A DNA stretch of 64,000 bases from contig NZ_CP047050.1 of NCBI RefSeq assembly GCF_009799805.1, positions 1,626,001-1,690,000 on the forward strand, read 5' to 3'. Every line of letters starts with the position of its first letter. Positions within the stretch are counted from its first letter, which is position 1. The notes beneath the pieces are model-generated. The model searched no databases and was not told where the DNA came from. It worked only from the letters and a program-made list of their open reading frames with translations. Origin of the DNA: Myroides phaeus (lineage in GTDB: Bacteria; Bacteroidota; Bacteroidia; Flavobacteriales; Flavobacteriaceae). Position numbers and translations under genes: made by a program. Shown in pieces: positions 42,854 through 52,527 of this stretch.

Positions 42854-43270
42854 TTATCTTAAACGATCTACTGATTTTACGAGATCTTCATCCTTCTTAA
42901 TGGCTCTGTTTGCTAACACGATAAACAGGATAGAAATAAGAGGGAGGAACATTCCAATACCTTTCTCCGAAACAGTATCAACTGCTTCTCCAGATATGTT
43001 TAGTGATCTGTATATGAATAATCCTACTAGTATAAAATTTAATATTATATTCAAACGATTGATGACAAACTGTCTTTTGCGATTGTTATATCCTAAGATA
43101 GCTACTACTGTCATAGCAACTGATAATCCGAAAAGGATAGTAAACATAGGTATATGCATCGAATAGATTTCTGTACCCTCTCCATTAGTCCACAAAGGGA
43201 ATATGAATGGTAAAACACCTACAAGTACAAAAACGATGATTAAGTAAACAGTTTGAATTCTTTGTAACAT
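42854..43270 (-). CDS. DUF4293 family membrane protein
   Basis: This 138-residue protein has four hydrophobic segments and the start MLQRIQTVYLIIVFVLVGVLPFIFPLW, typical of DUF4293, a Bacteroidota family usually found beside rho. Function is unknown. The start at 43270 is chosen because the -7 box TATTTTTG at 43298-43291 lies inside the longer open frame. The C-terminal tail is charged (KKDEDLVKSVDRLR). It is divergent from rho. Confidence 0.85.
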   Translation of the reverse strand: MLQRIQTVYLIIVFVLVGVLPFIFPLWTNGEGTEIYSMHIPMFTILFGLSVAMTVVAILGYNNRKRQFVINRLNIILNFILVGLFIYRSLNISGEAVDTVSEKGIGMFLPLISILFIVLANRAIKKDEDLVKSVDRLR

Positions 43271-43290
43271 GATTTGTAAAAAATGAAATA

Positions 43291-43298
43291 CAAAAATA
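43291..43298 (-). promoter_or_regulatory. Promoter -7 box of the DUF4293 gene
   Basis: TATTTTTG on the minus strand fits TAnnTTTG, 20 bases before the ATG at 43270. Confidence 0.6.
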
Positions 43299-43455
43299 AC
43301 GTTTCTTTTTGTAAAAAACCTATTGTTTGTAAAAATTAATTCGTAATATTGCATCAGTACTGCCGTAAGTTCTTCATAATACGGCAATTCTATTTTAAAT
43401 TCCCATCTTATTTAAAATATATAATTCAATATTTTTATAATCTATAAACATTTTT

Positions 43456-45294
43456 ATGTTTGAAATTTCCGAATTAAAAAAAATGAAGGTTGCTGACCTT
43501 CAGGAGATTGCTAAAAAAGCCAAAATAGGTAAAATCGCTTCATTGAAGAAAGATGAGCTTATTACGCAAATTTTAGGTAGTCAAAAAGCAGATTCTAATG
43601 TTGCAAAGGAGAGTGTGAAAGGACCGAATACTGTTAATCCTAAGAAAGCTGCAACGCCACAAGAAGTTGGAGAGTCGAGCGATAAATCAAAGCGTCCAAG
43701 ACTAAATAAACCCCAAGAAGAAGAGAGCAAGTTAGGAGCGAAGTTAGAACAAGCTTCTCAGGTAATTGCTGATAAACCTCATAGAAAACCCGCTGCAAAA
43801 CAAAACGAAAAAAGAGTTTCTACTGATACAACCAGTACAGAAGAAAAAGCAGAAGGTGTGAGAGAGGCTAAGCCAGCTCATAATCGTGAAAATAAAAGGG
43901 AATTTAATAAAAAGAGAGGTGATGATTCTAATCGCCGCGATTCTCAAAAAAGAGATTTTAAAAATCAGAATAGAAATACAGTTGAGCCAACAGAGACAAA
44001 AGCAGTTTCTACTGTGGCTGATGTAGATACAGATGTTGCTGAGGTTAATGTTCTTGCTGAAACGAATCAAAATAATGATTCAGATCAAAATAAAAAGCCA
44101 CACAATAATCAACAAAATAAAAATAATAACAACCATAATAATAAACGCAATAATTACAGAGAACCAGATTATGAGTTTGACGGAATTATTGAAAGTGAAG
44201 GTGTTCTTGAAATGATGCCTGATGGTTATGGGTTCTTGCGTTCTGCAGATTATAACTATTTATCTTCTCCTGATGATATTTACTTATCGCAATCTCAAAT
44301 TAGATTATTTGGTTTAAAAACGGGAGATACAGTTAAAGGAGTGGTAAGACCTCCAAAAGAAGGAGAGAAGTTTTTCCCACTTGTAAGAGTATTAAAAATT
44401 AACGGACACGATCCACAAGCTGTGCGTGACCGAGTATCATTTGAACATTTGACACCTTTATTTCCTCAAGAGAAGTTTAATCTTGATGGAAGAAAAAGTA
44501 CGGTATCAACTCGTTTAATGGATATGTTTGCTCCAATTGGTAAAGGACAACGTGGTATGATCGTTGCACAACCAAAGACGGGTAAAACGATGTTGTTAAA
44601 AGATGTAGCAAATGCTATTGCTGCGAATCACCCAGAGGCTTATTTAATCGTACTTTTAATTGATGAGCGTCCAGAAGAGGTTACAGATATGCAGAGAAGT
44701 GTAGATGCTGAGGTTATTGCTTCAACATTTGATGAACCTGCAGAAAGACACGTGAAAGTTGCTAATATCGTTTTAGAGAAAGCAAAGCGTTTAGTTGAAT
44801 GCGGTCACGATGTTGTTATTTTATTAGATTCAATTACACGTTTAGCACGTGCTTATAATACGGTACAACCTGCTTCAGGTAAGGTATTGAGTGGTGGGGT
44901 AGATGCTAATGCGCTACAAAAACCAAAACGTTTCTTTGGTGCTGCTCGTAATATTGAAAATGGAGGTTCTTTAAGTATTATTGCAACTGCTCTTGTAGAT
45001 ACTGGTTCAAAAATGGATGAGGTTATCTTTGAAGAGTTTAAAGGTACTGGTAATATGGAACTTCAGTTAGATAGAAAACTTTCTAATAAGCGTATTTTCC
45101 CTGCAATTGATATTACTTCATCAAGTACAAGACGCGATGACTTATTATTAGATAAAGATGCTTTACAGCGCCTTTGGGTTATGCGTAATGTAATGGATAA
45201 TATGAATTCTGTAGAGGCGATGACATCTATTATTGATAATCTAAGAAGGACAGATAATAATGATGATTTCTTGAAAACTTTAAACGAGAAGTAG
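43456..45294 (+). CDS. rho: Transcription termination factor Rho
   Basis: This 612-residue hexameric RNA helicase ends untranslated transcripts. An N-terminal Rho_N domain (about residues 5-45, [19 protein letters not shown]) is followed by a disordered linker of about 190 residues rich in Asn, Lys, Glu and Asp. Then comes the RNA-binding cold-shock domain ([13 protein letters not shown]). The ATPase domain has the P-loop [25 protein letters not shown] and [20 protein letters not shown]. The long linker is usual in Bacteroidota and may act in RNA condensation, as described for some Rho proteins. A strong terminator follows, so Rho itself is ended independently of Rho. Confidence 0.97.
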   Translation: MFEISELKKMKVADLQEIAKKAKIGKIASLKKDELITQILGSQKADSNVAKESVKGPNTVNPKKAATPQEVGESSDKSKRPRLNKPQEEESKLGAKLEQASQVIADKPHRKPAAKQNEKRVSTDTTSTEEKAEGVREAKPAHNRENKREFNKKRGDDSNRRDSQKRDFKNQNRNTVEPTETKAVSTVADVDTDVAEVNVLAETNQNNDSDQNKKPHNNQQNKNNNNHNNKRNNYREPDYEFDGIIESEGVLEMMPDGYGFLRSADYNYLSSPDDIYLSQSQIRLFGLKTGDTVKGVVRPPKEGEKFFPLVRVLKINGHDPQAVRDRVSFEHLTPLFPQEKFNLDGRKSTVSTRLMDMFAPIGKGQRGMIVAQPKTGKTMLLKDVANAIAANHPEAYLIVLLIDERPEEVTDMQRSVDAEVIASTFDEPAERHVKVANIVLEKAKRLVECGHDVVILLDSITRLARAYNTVQPASGKVLSGGVDANALQKPKRFFGAARNIENGGSLSIIATALVDTGSKMDEVIFEEFKGTGNMELQLDRKLSNKRIFPAIDITSSSTRRDDLLLDKDALQRLWVMRNVMDNMNSVEAMTSIIDNLRRTDNNDDFLKTLNEK

Positions 45295-45360
45295 AGATAG
45301 TAATGACAAAATCTTATGCTTTGAAAGGAGTAGAGAGTTGTTATTTTAAATATAAAAAAA

Positions 45361-45389
45361 AGAGGATGTGTGAGCATCCTCTTTTTTTA
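45361..45389 (+). terminator. Terminator of rho
   Basis: Stem AGAGGATG with CATCCTCT (45361-45368, 45375-45382) and a T run. Confidence 0.85.
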
Positions 45390-45529
45390 TGAGTATTTGG
45401 TAAATAAGTAAAACAAGTCTAAATATTTAACTTTATAACATATTTATTAAAATCTATATTATATAATTTTTGTAGAGTTTGATAAAATAGTTATTTTCGG
45501 AGTGTTAAAAACAAGAATTTGAATAGTAG

Positions 45530-45859
45530 ATGAGTGCAGTGGTTGTGTTTTTTGTGGTTGCAATAGTAACATTCTTAATAGTTCGACAGTTTTTTACTGT
45601 AAAGAGTTTTAAGAGTAAAGAAGAGTATTTAGAGTATAAGCAAAAGGAAAAAGAATTATTAGAACAAGAAGAAGAAGATTGGGATGACGAGTTAATAGAT
45701 AAAAAAAGTTTCGATTTTCTATTTATAGGAGCAATTGCAACAATACTATTTTTGGTTTTTGGACTATTTACGGGAAACTCGTTTTACTTTATTTTAGTTT
45801 TATTTGTAATAACAGCTGCTTTATATATCTATTATTTACCGCCAAAGGATAAATTTTAA
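45530..45859 (+). CDS. Membrane protein, hypothetical
   Basis: This 109-residue protein has a hydrophobic segment at residues 2-19, a long charged helix rich in Lys and Glu (about residues 29-58), and two further hydrophobic segments (about 62-81 and 84-101), ending LPPKDKF. No family was recognised. The start at 45530 follows 148 bases after the rho terminator. No exact -7 box was seen, only a TATTTTCG-like stretch near 45490. Codon use is like the neighbours. Confidence 0.65.
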   Translation: MSAVVVFFVVAIVTFLIVRQFFTVKSFKSKEEYLEYKQKEKELLEQEEEDWDDELIDKKSFDFLFIGAIATILFLVFGLFTGNSFYFILVLFVITAALYIYYLPPKDKF

Positions 45860-46052
45860 GTCTGTATTGACGTAATTTTTATTAGATGTAGGTGTTTCGG
45901 ATTCGCTTGTATTTGTTGGTGTTTTGAGTAAAAAGTAGTTTTGTTCTTTTTTGAGTAAAAAAAATATAAAAATATTTTTCCTTACAAATAGCTTATTTAT
46001 AGTTATTTAAAAGGATTGGTCAAAAAAGGATTGAAAAAAAACGCAGATGGAG

Positions 46053-46083
46053 TTTGTATTTACAGAATATCGTTCTATATTTG
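46053..46083 (+). promoter_or_regulatory. Promoter of the tRNA-Arg pair
   Basis: TTTG (46053-46056), a 19-bp spacer and TATATTTG (46076-46083) make a textbook Bacteroidetes promoter, 18 bases before the first tRNA. Confidence 0.75.
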
Positions 46084-46101
46084 CACTCGCAATAACGAAA
46101 T

Positions 46102-46175
46102 GGCCATGTGGCGCAACTGAATAGCGCATCTGATTACGGCTCAGAAGGTTGCAGGTTTGAATCCTGCCATGGTCA
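46102..46175 (+). tRNA. tRNA-Arg (ACG)
   Basis: This 74-base cloverleaf has acceptor GGCCATG paired with CATGGTC, D stem GCGC/GCGC, anticodon stem TCTGA/TCAGA with loop TTACGGC (anticodon ACG), and T stem GCAGG/CCTGC. The discriminator base is A and CCA is not encoded. Its A34 should be converted to inosine to read CGN codons. Confidence 0.97.
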
Positions 46176-46208
46176 CAAAAAGTCTAATAGACAATTTAAC
46201 GTTATTTC

Positions 46209-46282
46209 GGCCGCGTGGCGCAACTGAATAGCGCATCTGATTACGGCTCAGAAGGTTGCAGGTTTGAATCCTGCCGCGGTCA
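46209..46282 (+). tRNA. tRNA-Arg (ACG), second copy
   Basis: This copy is identical to the first except in the acceptor stem, where GGCCGCG pairs with CGCGGTC. The two changed pairs are compensated on both sides. It is transcribed with the first copy, 33 bases apart. Confidence 0.97.
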
Positions 46283-46284
46283 CA

Positions 46285-46315
46285 AAAAGCTCATCATTTT
46301 GATGGGCTTTTTTTA
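46285..46315 (+). terminator. Terminator of the tRNA-Arg operon
   Basis: AAAGC-T-CATC pairs with GATG-G-GCTTT, followed by a T run. Confidence 0.8.
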
Positions 46316-46324
46316 TTTATAACC

Positions 46325-46332
46325 TATTTTTG
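46325..46332 (+). promoter_or_regulatory. Promoter -7 box of the shrunken methyltransferase-like gene
   Basis: TATTTTTG fits TAnnTTTG, 22 bases before the ATG at 46355. Confidence 0.55.
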
Positions 46333-46354
46333 TTTGCTTCAAACCTACAACAAG

Positions 46355-46864
46355 ATGACTAAGGAAAAGAATTACTTTAAGTTTTGGTGGAAATCAAGTA
46401 ATGAACACGGGGTGCATTCTCCCTTTGTTTTTAATTTGTTGACTAAAGGTCTTTATCCTAAAGATTCGAGATGGAAGAAGTTAGCTAAAAAAAATGCCTT
46501 TCCTCAAAGGGTGTTGGCTTATTATGCGCCAAAGCATATAGCTATTATTGGAGTTGAACAGAAAATAGAGGTTACTTCTACTGCTGTTACTTGTTTTAAG
46601 CCTTCTCAAGGTAAAAGTGATTTAATTTGGATTGGTAGTTCGCTTGATCAACAATCTGCGCTTACAAGTGATATTTTGTATGCTGCGATGCACAATGATA
46701 CAGTATTGATGTTTGATAGGAGAAAAGAGAATTCTGTAGTTGATCAATTGTGGGAAGATGTAGTAAGTGATGAACGTTTTATCGTGACGTTGGATTTTTA
46801 CTATTTCGGTTTAGCTTTTATTAGATCAGAACAATTGAAGCAACATTTTACACTTCGAATGTAA
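46355..46864 (+). CDS. Methyltransferase-like protein without a visible SAM site
   Basis: This protein has 169 residues. The N-terminus (YFKFWWKSSNEHGVHSPFVFNLLTKGLY) and the C-terminus (DFYYFGLAFIRSEQLKQHFTLR) match those I know from class I SAM-dependent methyltransferases of Flavobacteriaceae, which are about 240 residues long. The middle, which should carry the glycine-rich SAM motif, is shorter and reads YAPKHIAIIGVEQKIEV, with no GxGxG. The frame is open and has a promoter, so it may be an expressed non-catalytic relative rather than debris. The start at 46355 is chosen because the upstream TTG lies in the -7 box. Confidence 0.65.
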   Translation: MTKEKNYFKFWWKSSNEHGVHSPFVFNLLTKGLYPKDSRWKKLAKKNAFPQRVLAYYAPKHIAIIGVEQKIEVTSTAVTCFKPSQGKSDLIWIGSSLDQQSALTSDILYAAMHNDTVLMFDRRKENSVVDQLWEDVVSDERFIVTLDFYYFGLAFIRSEQLKQHFTLRM

Positions 46865-46987
46865 TTTTATTGTCTTTAATCGTGGTAATATAGAATAGCT
46901 TTAGTATTTTTAATCTTTAAGTTTATGTTAGTGATAGTCTTTTAAACGCTATTACAACTAAGCTTAGGTAAAAGTAATGCAATTGCT

Positions 46988-47677
46988 ATGAGAGAAACTA
47001 TCATCGATGTAAAGGATATTAAGCGCAACTTTAAGTTGGGTACAGAAACTGTCAAAGTTTTAAAAGGGGTGAATCTTCAGATTGATAAGGGAGATTATGT
47101 TGCTCTAATGGGGCCTTCAGGTTCTGGTAAATCAACTTTGATGAATATATTAGGTTGCTTAGATACACCCTCTTCAGGTGAATATATCTTGAATGGCAAG
47201 GATGTCAGTTCTTTAAATGACGATCAACTTGCAGAAATCCGCAATAAGAATATTGGTTTTGTTTTTCAGACGTTTAATTTGTTACCTCGTACTACAGCGT
47301 TGGACAATGTAGCTTTGCCTATGGTGTATGCTGGTTATTCAAAAGTTGAACGAAATGAACGAGCAACAGAGGTTTTGACACAGGTGGGGTTAAGTGATCG
47401 AATGGATCATCATCCTAATCAACTTTCTGGAGGACAAAGACAACGTGTAGCTGTAGCAAGAGCACTTGTTAATAGACCTGCGATTATTTTAGCAGATGAG
47501 CCAACCGGTAATTTAGATACGAAGACTTCGATTGAGATTATGGGGTTGTTTGATGAGATTCACGCTAATGGAAATACAGTGATATTAGTTACCCACGAAG
47601 AAGATATTGCAGAACACGCTCATCGAATAATTCGCCTTAGAGATGGGGTAATAGAAAGTGATGAGCGAATAAAGTAA
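46988..47677 (+). CDS. ABC transporter ATP-binding protein (MacB/LolD-like)
   Basis: This 229-residue ATPase has GPSGSGKST (Walker A, about residues 42-50), [21 protein letters not shown] (Q-loop region), [15 protein letters not shown] (signature), [11 protein letters not shown] (Walker B) and [19 protein letters not shown] (H-loop). This pattern is that of the MacB/LolD/FtsE group. No permease gene lies near on either side, so the partner must be encoded elsewhere. An efflux or lipoprotein-release role is possible. Confidence 0.9.
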   Translation: MRETIIDVKDIKRNFKLGTETVKVLKGVNLQIDKGDYVALMGPSGSGKSTLMNILGCLDTPSSGEYILNGKDVSSLNDDQLAEIRNKNIGFVFQTFNLLPRTTALDNVALPMVYAGYSKVERNERATEVLTQVGLSDRMDHHPNQLSGGQRQRVAVARALVNRPAIILADEPTGNLDTKTSIEIMGLFDEIHANGNTVILVTHEEDIAEHAHRIIRLRDGVIESDERIK

Positions 47678-47748
47678 GATAGGTATTAAGTTGAATTATT
47701 TGTTGTAATTTGGTGAAGTTATTAATTAGCCAATAGACTATAAAATAG

Positions 47749-48324
47749 ATGAAGGTATATACAAAAACAGGAGATAAAGGAACTACGGCATTGTTTGGAG
47801 GAACGCGTGTTCCTAAACATCATATACGCATAGAAAGTTATGGAACAGTAGATGAGTTGAACTCTTATATTGGACTGATACGCGATCAAGAAATGAATCA
47901 ATTGTATAAAAACGTTTTGATAGAGATACAAGATCGGTTATTTACTGTTGGTGCTGTTTTGGCTACAGATCCAGAGAAAGCCATTTTAAAAAATGGGAAA
48001 GAACGCTTAAATATTCCAAAAATTAGCGAAGCTGATATGGCGTTGTTAGAGAATGAAATTGATCGTATGGAGGAATCACTACCGCCAATGACTCATTTTG
48101 TGTTGCCTGGCGGTCATACAACAGTGTCATTCTGTCATATTGCCAGATGTGTTTGTCGTAGAGCAGAGCGTCTGTCAGTACAATTGAACGAGATAGAACC
48201 TGTTGATGAGTCTGTTTTAATGTATTTAAACCGACTTTCTGACTATCTATTTGTGTTGGCACGAAAGTTGACTTTTGATTTGGGTGCTGAAGAAGTAAAG
48301 TGGGTTCCTCGTAAGGAATCTTAA
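47749..48324 (+). CDS. Cob(I)alamin adenosyltransferase, PduO type
   Basis: This 191-residue enzyme makes adenosylcobalamin from cob(I)alamin and ATP. The N-terminal KVYTKTGDKGTTALFGGTRVPK (residues 2-23) is the ATP-binding signature. RIESYGTVDELNSYIGLIR, LPGGHTTVSFCHIARCVCRRAER and MYLNRLSDYLFVLARK complete the PduO pattern. It is the obvious source of the cofactor of the methylmalonyl-CoA mutase encoded at 11354-14857. No other cobalamin genes and no cobalamin riboswitch are seen in the window. Confidence 0.94.
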   Translation: MKVYTKTGDKGTTALFGGTRVPKHHIRIESYGTVDELNSYIGLIRDQEMNQLYKNVLIEIQDRLFTVGAVLATDPEKAILKNGKERLNIPKISEADMALLENEIDRMEESLPPMTHFVLPGGHTTVSFCHIARCVCRRAERLSVQLNEIEPVDESVLMYLNRLSDYLFVLARKLTFDLGAEEVKWVPRKES

Positions 48325-48425
48325 TAAATAAGATTTTATCTAAAAGTTATTTACTTTTAGAACACTACGTTCTTAGAATTACACGAAATAAATAAAAAAA
48401 AGCTTGATAATTTCATAATAAAAAT

Positions 48426-48433
48426 TATTTTTG
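48426..48433 (+). promoter_or_regulatory. Promoter -7 box of the DUF2795 gene
   Basis: TATTTTTG fits TAnnTTTG, 25 bases before the ATG at 48459. Confidence 0.55.
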
Positions 48434-48458
48434 CATTAAAAATTAAAAACGAATAGAG

Positions 48459-48680
48459 ATGTATTGGACATTAGAATTAGCATCTTATCTAAGTGATGCT
48501 CCATGGCCTGCTACTAAGGATGAACTTATTGATTATGCTATTAGAACGGGCGCTCCACTTGAGGTAGTTGAAAACCTTCAATCTATCGAAGATGAAGGGG
48601 AGATATACGAATCAATGGAAGAGATATGGCCAGATTATCCAACTGACGAAGATTATCTTTGGAACGAGGATGAGTATTAA
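48459..48680 (+). CDS. DUF2795-like small acidic protein
   Basis: This 73-residue strongly acidic soluble protein starts MYWTLELASYLSDAPWPATKDELIDYAIRTGAP, which fits the DUF2795 fold (a small helical domain), followed by VVENLQSIEDEGE and an Asp/Glu/Tyr-rich tail. Its role is unknown; such proteins are highly conserved in Flavobacteriia. It has its own promoter and terminator and lies before secA, but is not in the same transcript. Confidence 0.85.
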   Translation: MYWTLELASYLSDAPWPATKDELIDYAIRTGAPLEVVENLQSIEDEGEIYESMEEIWPDYPTDEDYLWNEDEY

Positions 48681-48690
48681 GATACAAATT

Positions 48691-48722
48691 AAAAAAAGCC
48701 TTTTATAGAGGCTTTTTTTTTA
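48691..48722 (+). terminator. Terminator of the DUF2795 gene
   Basis: Stem AAAAAAGCCT with AGGCTTTTTT around a seven-base loop, and a T run. Confidence 0.85.
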
Positions 48723-48768
48723 TTTAAGTTTACCTTTAGAAGTTAATAGAATAAAATCATATAAAGTT

Positions 48769-51700
48769 ATGAGCCTGATAAACACTATATTAAAGGTATT
48801 TGTTGGTGATAAATCGGAACGAGATATCAAAGCAATAAAACCATTAATTGAAAAAATAAAATCTTACGATTCAAGCTTGGCAAGTTTGTCAAATGACGAA
48901 TTGAGAGCAAAGACTATTTATTTTAAAGAAAAAATACAACAGTCAAGAGCTAATCAAGATGAGAAAATTGCTTCTTACAAAGAAGAAATTGAGAAAACTC
49001 AGGATATTGATAAGAGAGAAGCTATTTATGCTAATATTGATAGCTTAGAAAAAGAGGCGTATAACAATTCAGAAAAATTGTTATTAGATATTTTACCAGA
49101 AGCGTTTGCTGTGGTAAAAGAAACTGCACGTCGATTTAAAGAAAATGAAACAGTTATTGTTACTGCTACACCAAAAGATATTGAGTTTGCTGAAACAAAA
49201 CCATATGTAACTATCGTTGGAGATAAGGCACATTGGGCAAATACTTGGAGTGCTGCAGGAAAACAAGTTACTTGGGATATGGTTCACTACGATGTTCAGA
49301 TGATCGGAGGAATTGTATTGCACGAAGGTAAAATTGCAGAGATGCAAACAGGGGAGGGTAAAACATTAGTTGCTACATCTCCATTGTACCTAAATGCATT
49401 GACAGGTAATGGTGTTCACTTAGTAACTGTGAATGATTATTTAGCAAAAAGGGATAGTCAGTGGAAAGCTCCTTTATTCGAGTTCCACGGTATGACAGTT
49501 GATTGTATTGATAATCACCAACCAAACTCTCCAGGAAGACGTGCTGCTTATGCTGCGGATATTACTTACGGTACAAATAACGAGTTCGGTTTTGACTACT
49601 TAAGAGATAATATGGCGCATTCGCCAGAAGAATTAGTTCAAAGAAAACACAATTTTGCTATTGTGGATGAGGTGGATTCTGTATTAGTAGATGATGCAAG
49701 AACGCCATTGATTATTTCAGGACCAGTTCCACAAGGAGATAGACACGAATTTAACGAGTTAAAACCACAGGTTGCTAACTTAGTTGAAATGCAAAGAAAA
49801 CTTGCGAATGGTTTCTTAGCAGAAGCTAAAAAATTAATTCGTGAAGGAAATACAAAAGAAGGTGGATTCTTATTGTTAAGAGCATATAGAAGTTTACCTA
49901 AGAATAAAGCGTTGATTAAGTTTTTAAGTGAAGAAGGTGTAAAACAATTACTTCAAAAAACTGAAAATCACTATATGCAGGACAACAATAGAGAAATGCA
50001 TAAAGTAGATGAGGCTTTATATTTTGTTATCGAAGAGAAAAACAACCAAGTTCAGTTGACTGATAATGGTATTAAAGCGTTATCTCAAGATACAGATGAA
50101 AATTTCTTCGTATTACCAGATATCGGAACTGAAATCTCGAAAATTGAGGCATTAAAATTGCCAAAAGAACAAGAAGCAGAAGCAAAAGAAGCTTTGTTCC
50201 AAGATTTCGGAATTAAGAGTGAGCGTATTCATACTTTAAGTCAATTATTAAAAGCATATACTGTATTTGAAAAAGATACTGAGTATGTAGTAATGGACAA
50301 TAAGATTATGATCGTTGATGAGCAAACAGGTCGTATTATGGATGGACGTCGTTATTCAGACGGATTACACCAAGCGATTGAGGCTAAAGAAAACGTGAAA
50401 ATTGAAGCAGCTACTCAAACATTTGCTACGATTACATTACAAAACTACTTCCGTATGTATAACAAGCTTGCTGGTATGACTGGTACAGCTACTACAGAGG
50501 CGGGAGAGCTTTTAGAAATTTATAAATTAGACGTAGTTGAAATTCCTACTAACCGTGGAATTGCTCGTCACGATAAAGAAGATAAGATTTATAGATCAGT
50601 ACGTGAGAAATTTAAAGCTGTAATTGAAGACGTAGTTGAATTATCTAATGCTGGACGTCCAGTATTGATTGGTACTACTTCAGTTGAGATTTCTGAGTTA
50701 TTGAGTAGATCTTTGAAAATGCGTGGAATTAAGCACAATGTATTAAATGCTAAATTACACAAACAAGAAGCTCAAATTGTTGAGGAAGCAGGACAACCAG
50801 GTATCGTAACTATTGCTACGAATATGGCAGGTCGTGGTACGGATATTAAATTATCTCAAGAAGTAAAAGACAGAGGTGGTTTAGCAATTATCGGTACAGA
50901 GAGACACGATTCACGTCGTGTTGACCGTCAGTTAAGAGGTCGTGCAGGACGTCAAGGAGATCCAGGAAGTTCTCAGTTCTACGTTTCTTTAGAAGATAAC
51001 TTAATGCGTTTGTTCGGTTCAGAGCGTGTAGCTAAGATTATGGACAGAATGGGACTTGAAGATGGAGAGGTAATCCAACACTCAATGATGACTAAGTCTA
51101 TTGAAAGAGCACAGAAAAAAGTAGAAGAGAATAACTTTGGTATTCGTAAGCGTTTATTAGAATATGATGACGTTATGAATGCACAACGTGAGGTGATTTA
51201 CAAACGTAGAAAACACGCATTGTTTGGTGAGCGTCTTAAAGTGGATATCGCTAATATGATGTATGATTTATGTGAGCGTATCATTGACACTAATAAAATG
51301 GCAAATGATTATAAAAACTATGAGTTTGATATCATTCGTAATTTTGCTGTAAATACAATCGTTAGTGAAAGTGAGTTTGCAAAAGATGACGTTGTAACAC
51401 TTGCTAATAAACAATACGAGATCGTATATAAAGCATACCAAGATAAATGTGCTCGTAGTGCTGCTGAAGCATTTAAAGTAATTAAAAACGTTTACGAAAA
51501 TAATGAAGGACAATTTGAACGTATTGTAGTTCCGTTTACAGATGGAGTTAAATCGGTTAATATTGTTACTAATTTAGAGGAGGCTTATCAAACACAAGGG
51601 ATGTCTTTAATCGATGATTTCGAGAAAAACATTACTTTATCTATTTTAGATGATGCTTGGAAAAAGCACCTAAGAAAAATGGATGAGCTTAAACAATCAG

Positions 51701-51876
51701 TTCAGTTAGCTGTTCACGAACAAAAAGATCCATTGTTGATTTATAAATTTGAAGCTTTCGAATTATTCAAGAAAACAGTTGGTGAAATTGATTCAGAAGT
51801 AATGACTTTCTTGACAAGAGCTGATTTACCACAGCAACAAAAAGTTGAAGAAACACCTTCTATTGAAGAAGCATAG
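48769..51876 (+). CDS. secA: Protein translocase subunit SecA
   Basis: This 1035-residue motor drives proteins through SecYEG. Motifs are [12 protein letters not shown] (Walker A), [20 protein letters not shown] (DEAD-type motif II with crosslinking region), [26 protein letters not shown], and [31 protein letters not shown]. An insertion of roughly 150 residues (about 340-490, from [16 protein letters not shown] on) makes it larger than the E. coli protein and is usual in this phylum. The C-terminus ends in EETPSIEEA with no Cys-rich zinc tail. A TACCTTTA box at 48731-48738 may be its -7 element. Confidence 0.97.
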   Translation: MSLINTILKVFVGDKSERDIKAIKPLIEKIKSYDSSLASLSNDELRAKTIYFKEKIQQSRANQDEKIASYKEEIEKTQDIDKREAIYANIDSLEKEAYNNSEKLLLDILPEAFAVVKETARRFKENETVIVTATPKDIEFAETKPYVTIVGDKAHWANTWSAAGKQVTWDMVHYDVQMIGGIVLHEGKIAEMQTGEGKTLVATSPLYLNALTGNGVHLVTVNDYLAKRDSQWKAPLFEFHGMTVDCIDNHQPNSPGRRAAYAADITYGTNNEFGFDYLRDNMAHSPEELVQRKHNFAIVDEVDSVLVDDARTPLIISGPVPQGDRHEFNELKPQVANLVEMQRKLANGFLAEAKKLIREGNTKEGGFLLLRAYRSLPKNKALIKFLSEEGVKQLLQKTENHYMQDNNREMHKVDEALYFVIEEKNNQVQLTDNGIKALSQDTDENFFVLPDIGTEISKIEALKLPKEQEAEAKEALFQDFGIKSERIHTLSQLLKAYTVFEKDTEYVVMDNKIMIVDEQTGRIMDGRRYSDGLHQAIEAKENVKIEAATQTFATITLQNYFRMYNKLAGMTGTATTEAGELLEIYKLDVVEIPTNRGIARHDKEDKIYRSVREKFKAVIEDVVELSNAGRPVLIGTTSVEISELLSRSLKMRGIKHNVLNAKLHKQEAQIVEEAGQPGIVTIATNMAGRGTDIKLSQEVKDRGGLAIIGTERHDSRRVDRQLRGRAGRQGDPGSSQFYVSLEDNLMRLFGSERVAKIMDRMGLEDGEVIQHSMMTKSIERAQKKVEENNFGIRKRLLEYDDVMNAQREVIYKRRKHALFGERLKVDIANMMYDLCERIIDTNKMANDYKNYEFDIIRNFAVNTIVSESEFAKDDVVTLANKQYEIVYKAYQDKCARSAAEAFKVIKNVYENNEGQFERIVVPFTDGVKSVNIVTNLEEAYQTQGMSLIDDFEKNITLSILDDAWKKHLRKMDELKQSVQLAVHEQKDPLLIYKFEAFELFKKTVGEIDSEVMTFLTRADLPQQQKVEETPSIEEA

Positions 51877-51896
51877 TGTTCCGAATGCTTACCTAT

Positions 51897-51930
51897 AAAA
51901 AAGGCTACGTTAGTTAACGTAGCCTTTTTT
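51897..51930 (+). terminator. Terminator of secA
   Basis: Stem AAGGCTACGTTA with TAACGTAGCCTT, and a T run. Confidence 0.9.
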
Positions 51931-52057
51931 ATTTTATTCAGAGTGCTTTTAATGATGTTTTAATTATGTAAGTAAATAAGCCTTTTTAAGACTGTTTTTT
52001 ATTCTCTGTGATTAGTTATGTTTAAAATAGCAGAAAGTTGATTAAAGCTTTTAATAT

Positions 52058-52327
52058 TTAAAATATAGCGGTGTAGCAAGCGAATAAACCGAATAGGATT
52101 CCGGGTGCATTTGCTGCTGTTAAAGGCCAGTCTTTTCTCAGTGCTCCGTAGGTTACCCAAAGACTACAATTGATTGCAGCTACTAAGGGTTGTATATAGT
52201 CACCTTTATTACCTTCTAAATTTGCCATAATTTGTGGTATATAAGAAACATACATTGCCACAGACATTATAGTAGCGATAACTCCCAATACCTTAATGAA
52301 TTTTGTGTCTTTGCTCTCTGAAGTCAT
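52058..52327 (-). CDS. SemiSWEET sugar transporter
   Basis: This 89-residue protein has three transmembrane helices (about residues 12-34, 45-62 and 68-88). It carries the PQ motif SYIPQI in the first helix and the conserved Asn/Trp region AINCSLWVTYGALRKDWP. SemiSWEETs dimerise to move sugars across the membrane. The preferred sugar cannot be told. A TACTTTTA box upstream is one base off the -7 consensus. No sugar-metabolism gene lies next to it. Confidence 0.88.
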   Translation of the reverse strand: MTSESKDTKFIKVLGVIATIMSVAMYVSYIPQIMANLEGNKGDYIQPLVAAINCSLWVTYGALRKDWPLTAANAPGILFGLFACYTAIF

Positions 52328-52476
52328 ATTGTATATTTTTAGTTAATGAATTGAATAAAAGTATTTTAACACTTGTAAATTATGTAAAAAAAACATTTTA
52401 TCCAATATAATAACTATACTTTTAAGGTATATGTTTGCTTTATAAGCTTGAATTTTGATTACTTAGCGTTTGGGAT

Positions 52477-52510
52477 AAAAAAAGGCTTGACATCTGTCAA
52501 GCCTTTTTTA
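52477..52510 (-). terminator. Terminator of the nrnA-gldI-peptidylprolyl isomerase operon
   Basis: Stem AAAGGCTTGACA with TGTCAAGCCTTT (52481-52492, 52495-52506). A T run follows on the minus strand. Confidence 0.9.
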
Positions 52511-52527
52511 ATACAATTATAGGTAGC

